NCBI RefSeq assembly: GCF_040712315.1 | Contig: NC_134013.1 | Location: forward strand, 58,796,501-58,860,500 | From: Castanea sativa | Lineage: Eukaryota > Streptophyta > Magnoliopsida > Fagales > Fagaceae | Length of the DNA stretch: 64,000 nt | Direction of reading: 5' to 3' | Part shown: positions 1 to 10,779 of the stretch, piece by piece | Layout: every line of letters begins with the position of its first letter | How positions within the stretch are numbered: the stretch's first letter is position 1 | Notes under the pieces: generated by a model | What the model saw: only the letters and a program-made list of their open reading frames with translations | Database searches by the model: none | What the model was told of the DNA's origin: nothing | Position numbers and translations under genes: made by a program

Positions 1-437
1 CCTAACATTTAGGTCTTTTTCATCACCTAAGTAACGGCAAAAGCTGACGTGGCTGACGATGGAATAAAAAAAAAATATAATCACACACATTAATTAATTA
101 AATTAAAAACAAACATTAAAAAAAAATCATTAGTTTTTGGGAAGAAGATGACTGTTCATATTCTTCATGTTCTTCCCTAAACATGTTTGATTGCCTAGAA
201 ATTTAAAATATCAAAGATTTAAAAAAACACATCGATGCCCTTGAGTCCTCTCTCCACCATTTAAAAAAACCTACTTTGTATAAATTTATGATCTTTCCTT
301 TTCTTCTTCCATTTCAATTCTAGATCCTCTCTTTCTCTTTCTCTTTCTCACAGTGCATGTTTGTGTTTGTATCTTTCTTTTTCTTCTTCCTTTGTTCAAG
401 CTCTCGATCTCTCACTCTCTCTTAAATCTTAATCTCT

Positions 438-441
<4 letters not shown>

Positions 442-474
<33 letters not shown>
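442..474. repeat. (CT)n microsatellite
   Basis: Uninterrupted CT dinucleotide run in a pyrimidine-rich stretch (300-474) inside the MULE-like element. Confidence 0.9.
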
Positions 475-477
<3 letters not shown>

Positions 478-480
478 TTG

Positions 481-885
481 TTTGATCGATGATGGTGGTG
501 TGGGTTTGATCGGGTTTTTCTAGGTGTTTGTGGGGCTGGGTTTTTCCAGCTTGATCGACGATGGTTGTGTGGTTTGATCGGGTTGTTCTGGGTTGCCGTG
601 GGGCTGGGTATTTTCAGCTTGATTAGTGATGGTGGTGTGGGTTTGATTGAGTTTTTCTGGGCTTTCGGGGCTGGGTTTGATCAACAATGGTGGTGTGGGT
701 TTGGTTAGGTTTTTCTGGGTTTCTGGGGTTGGGTTTGATCGACAATAGTGGTGTGGGTTTGATAAGTTTTTTATGGGTTTCCATGGGGCTAGGTTTTTCC
801 GGCGATGATGGTGGTGTTTACTGCTTTGGGAAATGGGTTTGATTGGCGGGGTGGCGTTGTTGATGGCAGATTTGGGTCAAGAATG
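481..885. repeat. Degenerate GT-rich tandem repeat
   Basis: Imperfect copies of a unit of roughly 70-100 bp containing gatggtggtgtgggtttgat and gggtttttctgggtt recur about five times. This is the filler of the MULE-like element; no reading frame is kept across copies. Confidence 0.6.
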
Positions 886-1739
886 GTGAGTTTGGTTTTG
901 TATTTATAGATTGTGGGTCTTGGATTTATGAACCTAGTATGGATGAATGTGAAAGAGTATTTGCTTATGGGTTTATGGGTCTATTTCTTGGATTTATGGG
1001 TTTGATTTACTAGAGGTTTCAATGTTGAATGTGTTAAAATTTTCTGTGTTGAGATTGATTATGAATGTTGGCCGGTTGGGTTTGGGTTTGTCTTGATATG
1101 GTGCAGAACATGAGGTTCATGTTCTAAAGAAGAAGAAGAACATGGAGATTATTAATGATCATGATCTTCCTTGAAACTAATCAGTTTTTTTTTTTTTTTT
1201 TTAAATTTTAATATTTGTTTTTAATTTAATTAAATAATGTGTGTGATTGTATATTTTTTTTTATTTCACCGTTAGCCATGTTAGTTTTTGCTATTAGTTG
1301 GGTGACGGAAATGACCTAAATGTTAGGCGTTAATAGGTTTAGGGACTAAAAGTGGTAAAAACAAAATGTAGGGACCAAAATGAAAAAAGTATAAAATGTA
1401 GGGACTAAAAGTGCATTTACACTAATCAAATAAATACAACGTGTTTTCACATTTAGTTAAAAAATTTATATAAAAAAAATTGGAGGATTTAAATAAACAG
1501 TATGGTAATGGGAGCTTCATATTTGGGTTGAGCTTAGCAACACCATAAGGGGTGGCAAAATCAACCCAAACCTACTTGCCCACCTAAACTCACCCACTTA
1601 AATGAGACCCAAACCCACTTAATTAATAATTGGGTTAAATGGGTGTTCATCCAATTAAACCCAATTAATATTAATGTTTATTGGGTTTTAACTCGGTACC
1701 CAATTAGATCCAATTATGATCCAAGTATCATTTTTACAA

Positions 1740-2845
1740 ATCACCCAACTCTAAAATACCCAAAACCACTAAAAATAAATAAAAATTCCCCTAAACCTAA
1801 AATATGACCAAAGTACCCCCTAAATCTTAAAATGACCAAAATACCTCTAAAACCTAAAGAAGACCAAAATACCCCATAAACCAAAAAATTACCAAAATAC
1901 TCCTAAAACTTAAAAAATGACCGAAATACCCCCTAAACCTAAAAAAAGGACCAAACCACCCCCTAAACCTAAAAATTACCAAAATACCCCCAAAACCTAA
2001 AAAAGGACCAAAATACCCCTAAACCTAAAAAATGACCAAAATACTCTTGCTACCCTCGAAACCTAAAAATTACCAAAATACCTTATAAACCTATAAAAAG
2101 ACCAAAATACCCCCCTCTAAAACCTAAAAATTACCAAAATATCCCCTAAACCTAAAAAATGACAGAAATACCCCCGAAATCGAAATACCACCTAAACCTA
2201 AAAAATGAATGAAATACCGCTGAAACCTAAAAATGACCAAAATGATTTTGAAACCTAAAAATTTACAAAATACACTCTAAACCTAAAAAATAACCAAAAT
2301 ACCCCCTAAACCTAAAAACTCCCAAAATACCCCCCTTAAACCTAAAAAATGACCAAAATACCTCCTAAACCCAAAAAATGACCAAATTACCCCTTAAACC
2401 TAAAAATTGACCAAAATACCCCCTAAACCTAAAAAATAAGCAAAATACCCTGAAAACCTAAAAATGACCGAAATACCCCTTAAACCTATAAGCTGATAAA
2501 AATACACCCTAAACCTAAAAAATGACGAAAACCCCCCTAAAACTAAAAAATGACCTAAATAGTCCATAAACATGAAAAATGACCAAAATACCTCCTAAAC
2601 CTAAAAATGACTAAAATACCCTCGAAACCTAAAGAATGACTGAAATATCCTTAAAACTTAAAAAATGACTAAAAGACCACCAAATCCTAGAAAATTACCG
2701 AAATATCCCCAATATCTAAAAAGTAACGAATCACCCCTAAAACCTAAAAAATTAGTGACATTCCCTTGAAACCTATAAAATGATTGAAATACTCTTAGAA
2801 CCGTTAATTTAACGAAAATACCGTCAACACATTCAAAATACCCCA
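1740..2845 (+). repeat. Minisatellite left arm, ~29-bp unit
   Basis: Some 35-40 degenerate copies of a unit reading about ccaaaataccccctaaacc followed by taaaaaatga, all in one orientation. The core CCTAAACCTAAA resembles the plant telomere repeat CCCTAAA but is not a perfect telomeric array. Confidence 0.85.
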
Positions 2846-2849
2846 AACC

Positions 2850-3945
2850 CCTATTTTGGTAATTTTAGAGGCTTCGGGTGTATTTTGTTTATCTTATAAG
2901 ATTAGTGGTATTTTGGTCATTTTAGATATTTTGAGGGGCATGTTGGTAATTTTAGAGGTTTCAGGGTTTTGTTTTGGTAATTTTAGAGGTTTCAAGTTAT
3001 TTGTGGTTATTTTAAAGGTTTTGGGTTTATTTGGGTCATTTAAAAGGTTTAGGGGTATTTTCATCATTTTATAGGTTTGAGGATATTTTGGTCCTTTTTT
3101 AGGTTTTAGGGGTATTTTGGTCATTTTTAGGTTTCGGAGGCTATTTTGGTCATTTTTAAGGGTTTGAGGGGGTATTTTGGTCATTTTTAGGTTTCGAGGT
3201 TATTTTGGCCAATTTTTAGGCTTCGTGATTATTTCAGTCATTTTTTAGGTTTTAAGGGTATTTCGGCCATTTTTTAGGTTTAGGTGGTATTTTGGTTAAT
3301 TTTTAGGTTTCGGGGGCATTTTGGTCATTTTTTAGGTTCCGAGGGTATTTTGGTCATTTTTTTAGGTTTAGGGGTATTTTGGTAATTTTTAGGTTTCATG
3401 AGTATTTTGGTCAGTTTTTAGGTTTCAGGTGTATTTCGGTCATTTTTAAAATTTTGGGAGTATTTTGGTCATTTTTAGGATTTGAGAGTATTTCGATCAA
3501 TTTTTAGGTTTAACGGCTATATTGGTCAATTTTTACGTTTCGGGGGTATTTTTGTCATTTTTTAGATTTCGGGGGTATTTTGGTCATTTTTAAGTTTTGG
3601 AAGTATTTTGGTCATTTTTTTGGTTTCGGGGTATTTCAGTCATTTTTTTAAGTTTATGGAGTATTTTGGTGATTTTTAGATTTTGGGGGGTATTTTGGTC
3701 ATTTTCTTAGTTTCGGGGGTATTTTAGTCTTTTTTTGTTTCAGGGGTATTTAGGTTAATTTTTAGGTTTCAAGGATATTTTGGTCATTTTTTAAGTTTCA
3801 AGATATTTTGGTCATTTTTAGTAGTTTTGTTTATAGCATACTTGGTTTTTTTTAGGTTTAGGGGGCATTTTGGTAAATTTAAAGGATTTTATGAGTACTT
3901 TGGTCATTTTTAACTTTTAGTGGCATTTTGGTAATTTTGATTATT
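2850..3945 (-). repeat. Minisatellite right arm, same unit inverted
   Basis: The same unit in opposite orientation (tttaggtttaggggtatttt then ggtcattt). The switch is abrupt at about 2840-2860, so the arms could pair into a hairpin of roughly 1.1 kb per arm. Confidence 0.85.
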
Positions 3946-4216
3946 AGGTAATTGGGTGGGTTGGGGTTTACTCATAATAATTGGATTAGGTTGGGTTTGA
4001 GTCAGGGTTAGAAGTAATTAGTTAAATGGACAATAAATAGTAAATGAGTTTTATGTACCCAACCCAATTATGTCTATTCCAAGCCCATCCATTCAACACT
4101 CCTAGTCATATGAGATATCTCCCTAAGCCTCTTCCCAGACATACTTCGCATGAACCCCAATCATGGTCATACATGGTAGAGATCATGGTGGGTATTGACA
4201 AAAGTCATATATAAAC

Positions 4217-4537
4217 GGGTTTGACTTACCTCCAGTGAAAATTTAACTGGATATCTCCTTTTGTTTTAAACAGAAGTTGCCACATCACTCATTAATAAAC
4301 CAACGGTGGAAATTAAAAATTCAATGACACCTCATTAAATTTTCAGCAAAAACTAACAGACCCACCCAAGGCTAACTGCTGTTTCTTCTCACATTAACAA
4401 CGTTAACGTTTTCACTAACATTTTTTTTCCCTTCTCGCGTTAACAGTGCCCACCCAAGTTCTCCCTCTTTTTCTTTTTTCCAGCTTGCCAAATCAGATTT
4501 TAGAACTGGGCTAAAGCATATGTGAAGATGTCATTTT
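4217..4537 (+). repeat. MULE left terminal inverted repeat
   Basis: Matches the complement of 9400-9720 nearly continuously. Shared landmarks include ggatatctccttttgtttt, aacgttaacgttttcacta and gggctaaagcatatgtgaag. The match ends just after gatgtcatttt. Confidence 0.9.
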
Positions 4538-5190
4538 CTGCAGGAATGGCAACAACTCAATTGAGTTAGAAAGGCCTACTCATCCTTGCAGCTGGACCCC
4601 TCCACCTCCTGGTGTTTTCAAGATTAATGTGGATGGGTTTTCATCAGACCTTGAAGGGATCTCCAGCATTGGTGTCATCATTAGAGACTGCAAAGGTGGA
4701 ACAATTGCTGCTCTTTGCAAGCCTCTTCAAACTCACTACTCGGCTGACCTGGTGGAAGTCCTTGCTATGGAGCAAGGTGTCTTGCTTGCTCAAGAGTTGC
4801 AGCTTCCCCGCGTGATCTTTGAAAGTGATGCTACCACAGTGATAAATGCTATCAATGAATCTGCTATTGGGACCCCATACGGCACATTATCCACACCCAA
4901 TCTTCCTTCATTTTCTGCTCCTTCAAGCATCTTAATCGGGCCTTCAATTATGCAGCCCATGAACTTGCTCATTTTGCCCGTAGGAATAGCTCTACTCATT
5001 TGTGGAAAGGGGTTAATCCCTCCTTTTTTGATCCTTTTGTACAAGCAGAAATGCTGCACTAATCTGGCACAACAGGATCTTTTCTTTGTATCCCTTTCTC
5101 TGTTGCAATGCAATATATATTCCCTTTCAAAAAAGAAAACTCAATCGAGTTAGAGTAGAAACACTGATTTGAAGGATTATTTATATAAAG
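4508..5190 (+). pseudogene. Transposase fragment at MULE left end, split by a LINE
   Basis: 4508-4570 reads as WAKAYVKMSFSAGMATTQLS, the same segment as in the main transposase (complement of about 7600-7680). After the LINE body the match resumes at 5155-5190 (gatttgaaggattattta). It is therefore a relic of a second transposase copy, probably left by an internal deletion, and its first ~30 bp have become part of the terminal repeats. Confidence 0.8.
4571..5137 (+). mobile_element. 5'-truncated LINE insertion carrying an RNase H domain
   Basis: From about 4590 the plus strand encodes WTPPPPGVFKINVDG, then GVIIRDCKGGTIAAL, LVEVLAMEQGVLLA and VIFESDATTVINAI: the C-terminal RNase H-like domain of plant L1-type ORF2. 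The candidate acidic residues are D of NVDG, E of VEVLAMEQ and D of FESDAT. A frameshift between about 4860 and 4900 moves the rest (AAHELAHFARRNSSTHLW, WKGVNPSFFDPF) into another frame, and the last Asp position reads H. The insertion ends in an A-rich tail and is flanked by a 17-bp duplication (4554-4570 and 5138-5154, one mismatch). This is the expected signature of reverse-transcribed LINE insertion and argues against gene capture by the MULE. Confidence 0.85.
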
Positions 5191-5476
5191 TTCTGAACTT
5201 TTCACCTATTAAAATAAAAAGGATTATTTACAGTAATTTCGAATGGATAGTCTCGTAATTTTGTAGTTTTTCATGATTACTACCTTAATTGTTTGTAATG
5301 AGGAGGTGTGCTCTTTGAATGGATAGTTTTTATTTTGGGTTAAAAAAAATGCATGCCTAGTGCTTGAGAAAAGTTCTCAAAGAATTTCAAATAGGGCCAA
5401 GGCCAACTAGCATATACTATGAAGGAAGCATTGTATTTAAAGGAATCATGCTAAGGCCAGCTAGCAAACTGAAGCA

Positions 5477-5575
5477 GCCACAACACTACACCAGTTATGC
5501 AGCAGCCACAGCACTGCATCAGTTATGCAGCAACTATAGCACTACACCAGTTATGCAGCAGTTACAGCACTTCAC
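5477..5575. repeat. ~28-bp tandem repeat
   Basis: Three to four copies of a unit near cagcactacaccagttatgc followed by agcagc. It lies inside the MULE between the LINE and the (TA)n tract. Confidence 0.75.
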
Positions 5576-5614
5576 TAGGCACCTATTAGAAATTTTATAA
5601 CCGCAACAACATAG

Positions 5615-5618
<4 letters not shown>

Positions 5619-5666
<48 letters not shown>
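5619..5666. repeat. (TA)n microsatellite
   Basis: About 24 uninterrupted TA units. Confidence 0.95.
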
Positions 5667-5668
<2 letters not shown>

Positions 5669-5754
5669 TTCCTGCAAGGCAATAGCACAGTAACATACTA
5701 TTCTTCTCATTTGCATAAATTGTTTGCTAAAAAGTACAAAGTAGCATTAGAGAT

Positions 5755-5940
5755 AAAAAGAACTTTGACCATTACAAACTTTGAGCTCCAACAAAATAGC
5801 ATAAACTGTGAGTTCCACAATTACAATCTTCAAGGTCCAAAAAAAAAAAAAAAAAACATAAATCATGAGCTCTAACAATTACAAACTTTGAGCTCCAAAA
5901 GTAGTATAAATTGTCAGCTCCAACAATTAAAAACAATGGT
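5755..5940. repeat. Imperfect ~60-bp tandem repeat
   Basis: Three degenerate copies of a unit containing acaaactttgagctccaa and cataaactgtgagttcc, one carrying an internal A-run. Noncoding, inside the MULE downstream of the transposase gene. Confidence 0.6.
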
Positions 5941-6008
5941 TATTTACAATCAGTCAAAACTAAGAATTTGCTGCATCCATTCGAAGGCCAGGTCGAAAAA
6001 GCTTCAAT

Positions 6009-8861
6009 TTAATCAGTTGTAAACTTTGTAAGCAATGAACTGATATCATCCCCTTCAAGATCACTAGGATTCTTAGAACATGGAAGAGGAGCATGAGGAT
6101 TTGTCATTCCTGCTGGAAACATTACAACTATTAGCCAAATATTAATTATTAGAAAATCCACATAAGTCTCTTGAAAATTCTTCATTTCTTTTCTTACTAT
6201 AAAAATTTACTGAATTCTCAAAAGTTCCAAATGAACTTTGTTCTTGATCATATCTAAAACTCTTTCCCTGTATATAGTAGAAACATAATAGTTAAAAAAT
6301 GATGATTAATCTTATAGTATAAAACTAGTTGTTACCAAATTAAATTCAAATAATTCTTATTTATGCACTCAAAGTAAACTCTAATACAATGGTACCTGAG
6401 ATAACGGCGAAGGATTACAAGGTTCACCAACACTTGAAAAATGAGGAATGTACAAATCCTATATTTATTAGTGATCAATAATAGTGTACAATTTATGAAA
6501 TTAAAATAACCTAAAATGAAGGGGAAAAAAAGATTCAACAACATGGATGAAGTTACCTGAACTGAATGATCTATGTATGGTAGAGGATTATAACTAATGG
6601 CCCCATTAACTTGCATAGATGAAGTTAAATGCTTATCCTACATAATGTGTAATGTTTAGTAAATTATTATGTCATTAAATAAAGAACCTAGAATATTTGT
6701 GAAGCAGTATAAATGTTAAAAATTATAATGGTGAGAATAGTATCTGTAAACACTGATTTGTTTGTATGGGTTGATGGAAGCTTCCTTTTTTCTTCTTTTT
6801 GGGCTTTCCAAGACAACCTTTAATCCGGCGTCTTCCTTTACAACCTTGCTTCTTCTTGAGACCCTTAGCAGAAATGGTTGTCATCTCGTCTGATGAATTT
6901 TCTTAGTTAATATCAACTTGACAGGAATTAGATTTTTTTCTAAGGATATCATCAATTTTTTTGCTCAACTCATTATAGCTTCCCAATGCTAGCTCGTATG
7001 CTTCCTCACATTCACTTGCTCGAGCTATAAGCTTGACATACATTAGACCGAAAAACTTGTATCGAGTTGTAACTTCCAACTTGGTGTCAGATTTGATATC
7101 ACGTCCATTAAAGTCTTGCACAATCTCATTTTTTGCATCTTTTGTCCATCTCTTGAGAATGTATTTCTCTGGAAGAACCTTAATATCCATAACATCAAGA
7201 ATTTTTAAAGCATGACTACACAAAATTCCACCTCTTTCAAACTTTCTACAACTACATGAAACAATCTTTTCAAAAGGATTCCAAATTACTCGACGATCTT
7301 TTGGCTTACCATATATTGAAACTATATACTCATGAGATGCATTTCTTTCAACACGCTCCTTCACAAAAGCTCCTTGGAACTCTTCATATTGCTCTTAAAA
7401 CTTCAAAAATAATTTAGGTGTATAAATTTGTGCTGCTTGAATCAGCATAGGTGATGCAATCTTAACTTTTGGCAACTTTTGCCTTAAATTGTACTCACCC
7501 TTCAATTCTTGGTAACGTTTTGCATCAAGTAGTCTCTCAAAATGTATGAAGAATTTTACAATATCATAGTCTGACTGTAAATAATCCTTCAAATCAGAGT
7601 TTATACTCTCACTCAATTGAGTTGTAGTCATTCCTACAGAAAATGACATCTTGACATATGCTTTAGCCCATTTCTCTTTCACTTCAAATGCACTTTGAAG
7701 CCAAGAATTATCAAAAGCATTGTACTTTTGAAGTATAGCATCCCAAGCACTAAGAAATTCTTCCTCCTCTTCCCAAATTTTAAAACATGCATCGAGATCA
7801 CTTCTAAATTCATCCTCACCTCGTAATACATGGTTGACACCCTTGAGAGCATTTTGCATTAAATGCCATTTACATAATCGATGATAAGTATTTGGCATCA
7901 CCAATGAGATGGCTTTTGCCATTGCCAGATCTTGATTGGTAAAAATTGTCTTTGGTTTCTTCCCAGACATTGCTTCAAAAAATGCTTCAAACAGCCATTG
8001 AAATGTATCAATAGTTTCATCATATAAAAGGGCAGCCCCAAATATCGTAGACTATGATGATTAAACCCAACAAACATTGCAAGGGGTCGATACTCCTTAT
8101 TAGTTTTGTACGTTGTATCAAAAGAAACCACATCACCAAATAACTTATAATCAACAATCATTTGCGCATCTGCCCAAAAAATATTTGTTATTAGTTTTGA
8201 AGCATCTAACTGTACTGCATAGTAAAAGGAAGGATTCTCTTTCCTTTGTTTCTGAAAATATTTAAATAAACTCCCTGCCTCACCACATTTCTGTTCTTTT
8301 TACCGTCTACTATAATGGTAATTTTTTTTATCTTGCTTGGTGTAACCAAGAGCATCTCTACCACCAACTTGCCTGGCCATGAACTCATATGAATCCTTCA
8401 ATTTTATACCACTATCATAAGCCAAATAAATTTCCATTGCTTGTGCTTTTGAGACCTTTCGTTGGGATGACATCATGTGAGCACATTGTGGAATATGGAG
8501 AATATGATTATGGTTGAGCTCAAGGCTATGTATAAAAGATTTCCCCTTCTTTTTATCAAGTCGAATTATCATATGAGCATTGCAACCTGTCCTTGTTTCA
8601 GCCCATTCATACTTATTTTCACCATCTCTCTCCCATGGGGCTTTATTTCCCTCTTTACAACAAGTAAACTTTCTTGAAGTCACCACGCCATCTTTTTTTC
8701 TTTTATTGCACCATTCTTTTCGAATACTAAACCCAGAATTTCGTCCACACTCATTATAAAAGTCATATGCCTCTTGTTCAGAACCAAATTCAATGCCAAG
8801 TTTTGGAATATAATCAGTATCCAATTTTTGACTATAATCATTGTTTTCCTCTTCCATGTAA
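6009..8861 (-). pseudogene. FAR1/FHY3-family MULE transposase, multi-exon, inactivated
   Basis: Start ATG at 8857. Order: FAR1 DNA-binding domain with zinc-ligand Cys/His (FGSEQEAYDFYNECGRNSGF to HSLELNHNHIL); MULE transposase core (VVSFDTTYKTN with the first Asp, TNQDLAMAKAI with the second Asp, a likely Glu in TTQLSESINS, and CKWHL); SWIM zinc finger with CxC and CxH (SCSCRKF, LCSHALKIL); basic tail rich in KKK and GRRR. Breaks: in-frame TAA stops at about 8298, 7395-7397 and 6903-6905, and a single-base shift near 8050. Four short downstream exons with good splice sites keep phase: 6637-6557, 6458-6396, 6267-6198 and 6112-6009, the last ending FTTD-stop. Such small 3' exons are usual in FAR1-related genes. 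All three stops are TAA, consistent with gradual decay. Confidence 0.9.
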
Positions 8862-9097
8862 CTGTTAAATATAAATCAAAATGTACAAGAAACGTGAATT
8901 ACCAATGGAAAATGAAAATAAATGAATGAATGATGGCAAAACTTTTGTAATCTTATACATTATTTGCCTAAATTTATTAACAATGACAGAAAAACTCATA
9001 GATTTAATAATATTTAGCCTAAACTTAATCTTTTAATTATATTGACATCTCATATACATAGGATTGAATAAGAAATCAAAAGCAAAGATGGAAATAC
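8862..9097 (-). other. Probable 5' UTR intron of the transposase gene
   Basis: On the minus strand a donor AAG/GTATTT (G at 9097) and an acceptor TTTAACAG (ending 8862) lie just upstream of the ATG at 8857. The position is inferred from splice motifs only. Confidence 0.45.
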
Positions 9098-9169
9098 CTT
9101 CTCTGATACTCTGACAGTTTGCAAAGAAATTTCTTCTTCTTCTTCACTCTTTTTTCTAAAGATTATACC

Positions 9170-9400
9170 GAATAGTTCTAAAATCTGATTTGGTAGGCTG
9201 GAAAAAAGAAAAATAAATAAAAAGAGAGGGAGAGCTTGGGCGGCAAAACATATTTTTCTTATTGCTATTTTTGTATTTTAGCGCTAAGTTTTGGAACTGA
9301 AGAGTCGATGAAGTTAAAGAAAAAAGAAAAAAGAAAAAAGAAAAAAGAAAAAAGAAAAAAGAAAAAAAACCCATTAACGTTAACGTGAGAAGAAGCAGCA
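9170..9400 (-). repeat. Inner, degenerate duplicate of the MULE right terminal repeat
   Basis: tctaaaatctgatttgg and the following ggctggaaaaaagaaaaa occur here (about 9177) and again at 9433 inside the outer terminal repeat; cgttaacgtgagaagaagcag near 9375 repeats the outer aacatgagaagaaacagcag. Between them lies an (AAAAAAG)n run at 9313-9368. The right end thus carries two nested versions of the terminus. Confidence 0.7.
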
Positions 9401-9720
9401 AAATGACATCTTCACATATGCTTTAGCCCAATTCTAAAATCTGATTTGGCAGGCTGGAAAAAAGAAAAAGAGGGAGAACTTGGGCGGGCACTGTTAACGT
9501 GAGAAGGAAAAAAAAACGTTAGTGAAAACGTTAACGTTGTTAACATGAGAAGAAACAGCAGTTAGCCTTGGGTGGGTCTGTTAGTTTTTGCTGAAAATTT
9601 AATGAGGTGTCATTGAGTTTTTAATCTCCACCGTTGGTATATTAATGAGTGATGTGGCAACTTTTGTTTAAAACAAAAGGAGATATCCAGTTAAATTTTT
9701 ACTGGAGGTAAGCCAGACCC
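9400..9720 (-). repeat. MULE right terminal inverted repeat
   Basis: Complement of 4217-4537. Its inner edge includes the ~30-bp transposase-derived piece gggctaaagcatatgtgaag shared with the left end. Confidence 0.9.
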
Positions 9721-9729
9721 TATATAAAC

Positions 9730-10700
9730 ACCGGACCTTGCGTATTAAAAAAGAAAAAAGAAAAAAGAAAAAACACCGGACCTTGAATTAGGCTAAGATA
9801 TGAGAAAAATCTGTAATATGCTACTGACTTAGAATATCTCACCACTTCACAAAAAGAAGAAAAAGAAAAAAAGAAGAAGAAGAAGACTTAGAATATCTCA
9901 CCGTTGTGAGTGTGTACTTAGCATCGGATAAGTTTGATGAGACTGTCATTAACTCCATGATTTTGTTATCTCTGTTTAATAGGTTTTTCCAAGCTGCTGT
10001 GGACTTGTGACCACCGATAATTGATTTTCATCACCAGCAGTTATATCTTCGATTAACTACTTTTATAGTGTTCGCTTCACTTACTATAATTTTGTTTTAT
10101 TATCATTCCAAAATATTAATTAAAATAATTTTGATATTTCGTATTCTTCCTTTAATTGATTGATTGACACCACTAAAATGACAAGCTTCCATCATTTTAG
10201 TGTAGCCGTCACTATGGAAGCTTCTTCTCTAGTGCGAACCCCAACTTCCCACGATTGATGGCTATTAATTGGCTTCTCTAAATAGAAGGGATAATTTGAC
10301 TTCTAAACTAAATGATTCATTTTTCCCCATAGAGAATTTATGAGAGAAGATAATATTGGAGACGGCTATTAATTCCTACAACCATAATTGTCTTGACCAC
10401 AATTCCACAATGGCTGAAGGAATCGTATGGGTAGAAAAGGCTTGTTTGTGTGTATCCAAAAAAAAAAAAAGGCTTGTTTGTGGGTTTTGAATATAATGTT
10501 TCCTTTAACTGTTAAATCATAAGTGTTTTATATAAGTCAAAATTCAATTTATGAATAAAATTATAGTTTTTTAATAGTTAGACAGAACCCATATTAAAAT
10601 TACTTAAAATTTTACATTATTATCTAATTATCCGATATTTTATGGCTTATACATTTTTATTTATTTTTTATTTATTTATAAAGGAGACTAAATCATCACA
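9730..10700. other. Noncoding stretch, no gene seen
   Basis: It contains A/G-rich simple repeats (9745-9775 and 9848-9888) and a short local duplication of cttagaatatctcacc (about 9829 and 9887). No coding or structured-RNA signal is visible. Confidence 0.6.
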
Positions 10701-10705
10701 TAAAA

Positions 10706-10710
<5 letters not shown>

Positions 10711-10760
<50 letters not shown>
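10711..10760. repeat. (TA)n microsatellite
   Basis: About 25 TA units directly left of the interrupted inverted-repeat element. Confidence 0.95.
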
Positions 10761-10763
<3 letters not shown>

Positions 10764-10779
10764 CTTTCCTTTTTCTTTA

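Larger units (their letters stand above)
1..1418. mobile_element. MULE-like non-autonomous element, left end outside the window
   Basis: Bases 1-125 are matched in inverted orientation by about 1200-1327: both begin with cctaacatttaggtc and run through a shared CACACATTA / TTAATTAAATTAAAAAC block, giving terminal inverted repeats of about 120 bp. Long repeats of this kind are typical of Mutator-like elements. Right of the pair, 1330-1418 contains the motif agggacTaaaa or agggacCaaaa three times, so the true right end probably lies near 1418 and the matching left part lies before base 1. No transposase is visible, and no target duplication can be checked because the left end is missing. The interior is GT-rich repeats. 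Confidence 0.6.
1549..4113. mobile_element. Large foldback (inverted-repeat) element built from a minisatellite
   Basis: The outer ends look like degenerate inverted termini (aggggtggcaaa on the left; the complement of the right end reads aggagtgttgaa), followed on both sides by acccaatta / gggttgggt words. Between them lie two opposed arrays of one ~29-bp unit (1740-2845 and 2850-3945). The ends resemble hAT-type termini, but I could not find a convincing 8-bp target duplication, so the superfamily is open. No protein is encoded; the open frames here (for example 2894-3184 minus) are low-complexity translations of the repeat. Confidence 0.6.
4217..9720 (-). mobile_element. Complete Mutator-like element (MULE) with FAR1-type transposase
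   Basis: The element is 5,504 bp. Both ends start with gggt(t/c)tg(a/g)cttacctccagt and continue as ~320-bp terminal inverted repeats. It is flanked by a perfect 9-bp direct duplication, tatataaac, at 4208-4216 and 9721-9729, the hallmark length for Mutator insertions. Inside, the minus strand carries a decayed multi-exon FAR1/FHY3-family transposase gene (8861-6009). The left end holds a second, partial transposase fragment interrupted by a LINE; the right end holds a partly duplicated terminal repeat. The broken transposase means this copy cannot supply its own protein, but its termini look usable. Confidence 0.93.

Noticed and set aside
2894..3184. Proline/lysine-rich protein on the minus strand
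   Set aside because: It is a translation of the minisatellite; the period is not coding-like and no domain is present.
1740..3945. Interstitial telomere array
   Set aside because: Units are ~29 bp and only partly resemble CCCTAAA; there is no run of perfect telomere repeats.
4571..5137. Gene capture by the MULE (Pack-MULE)
   Set aside because: The 17-bp target duplication and A-rich tail show LINE insertion instead.
4629..5153. A 174-residue host RNase H protein
   Set aside because: Truncated, frameshifted LINE ORF2 domain with the last catalytic position altered.
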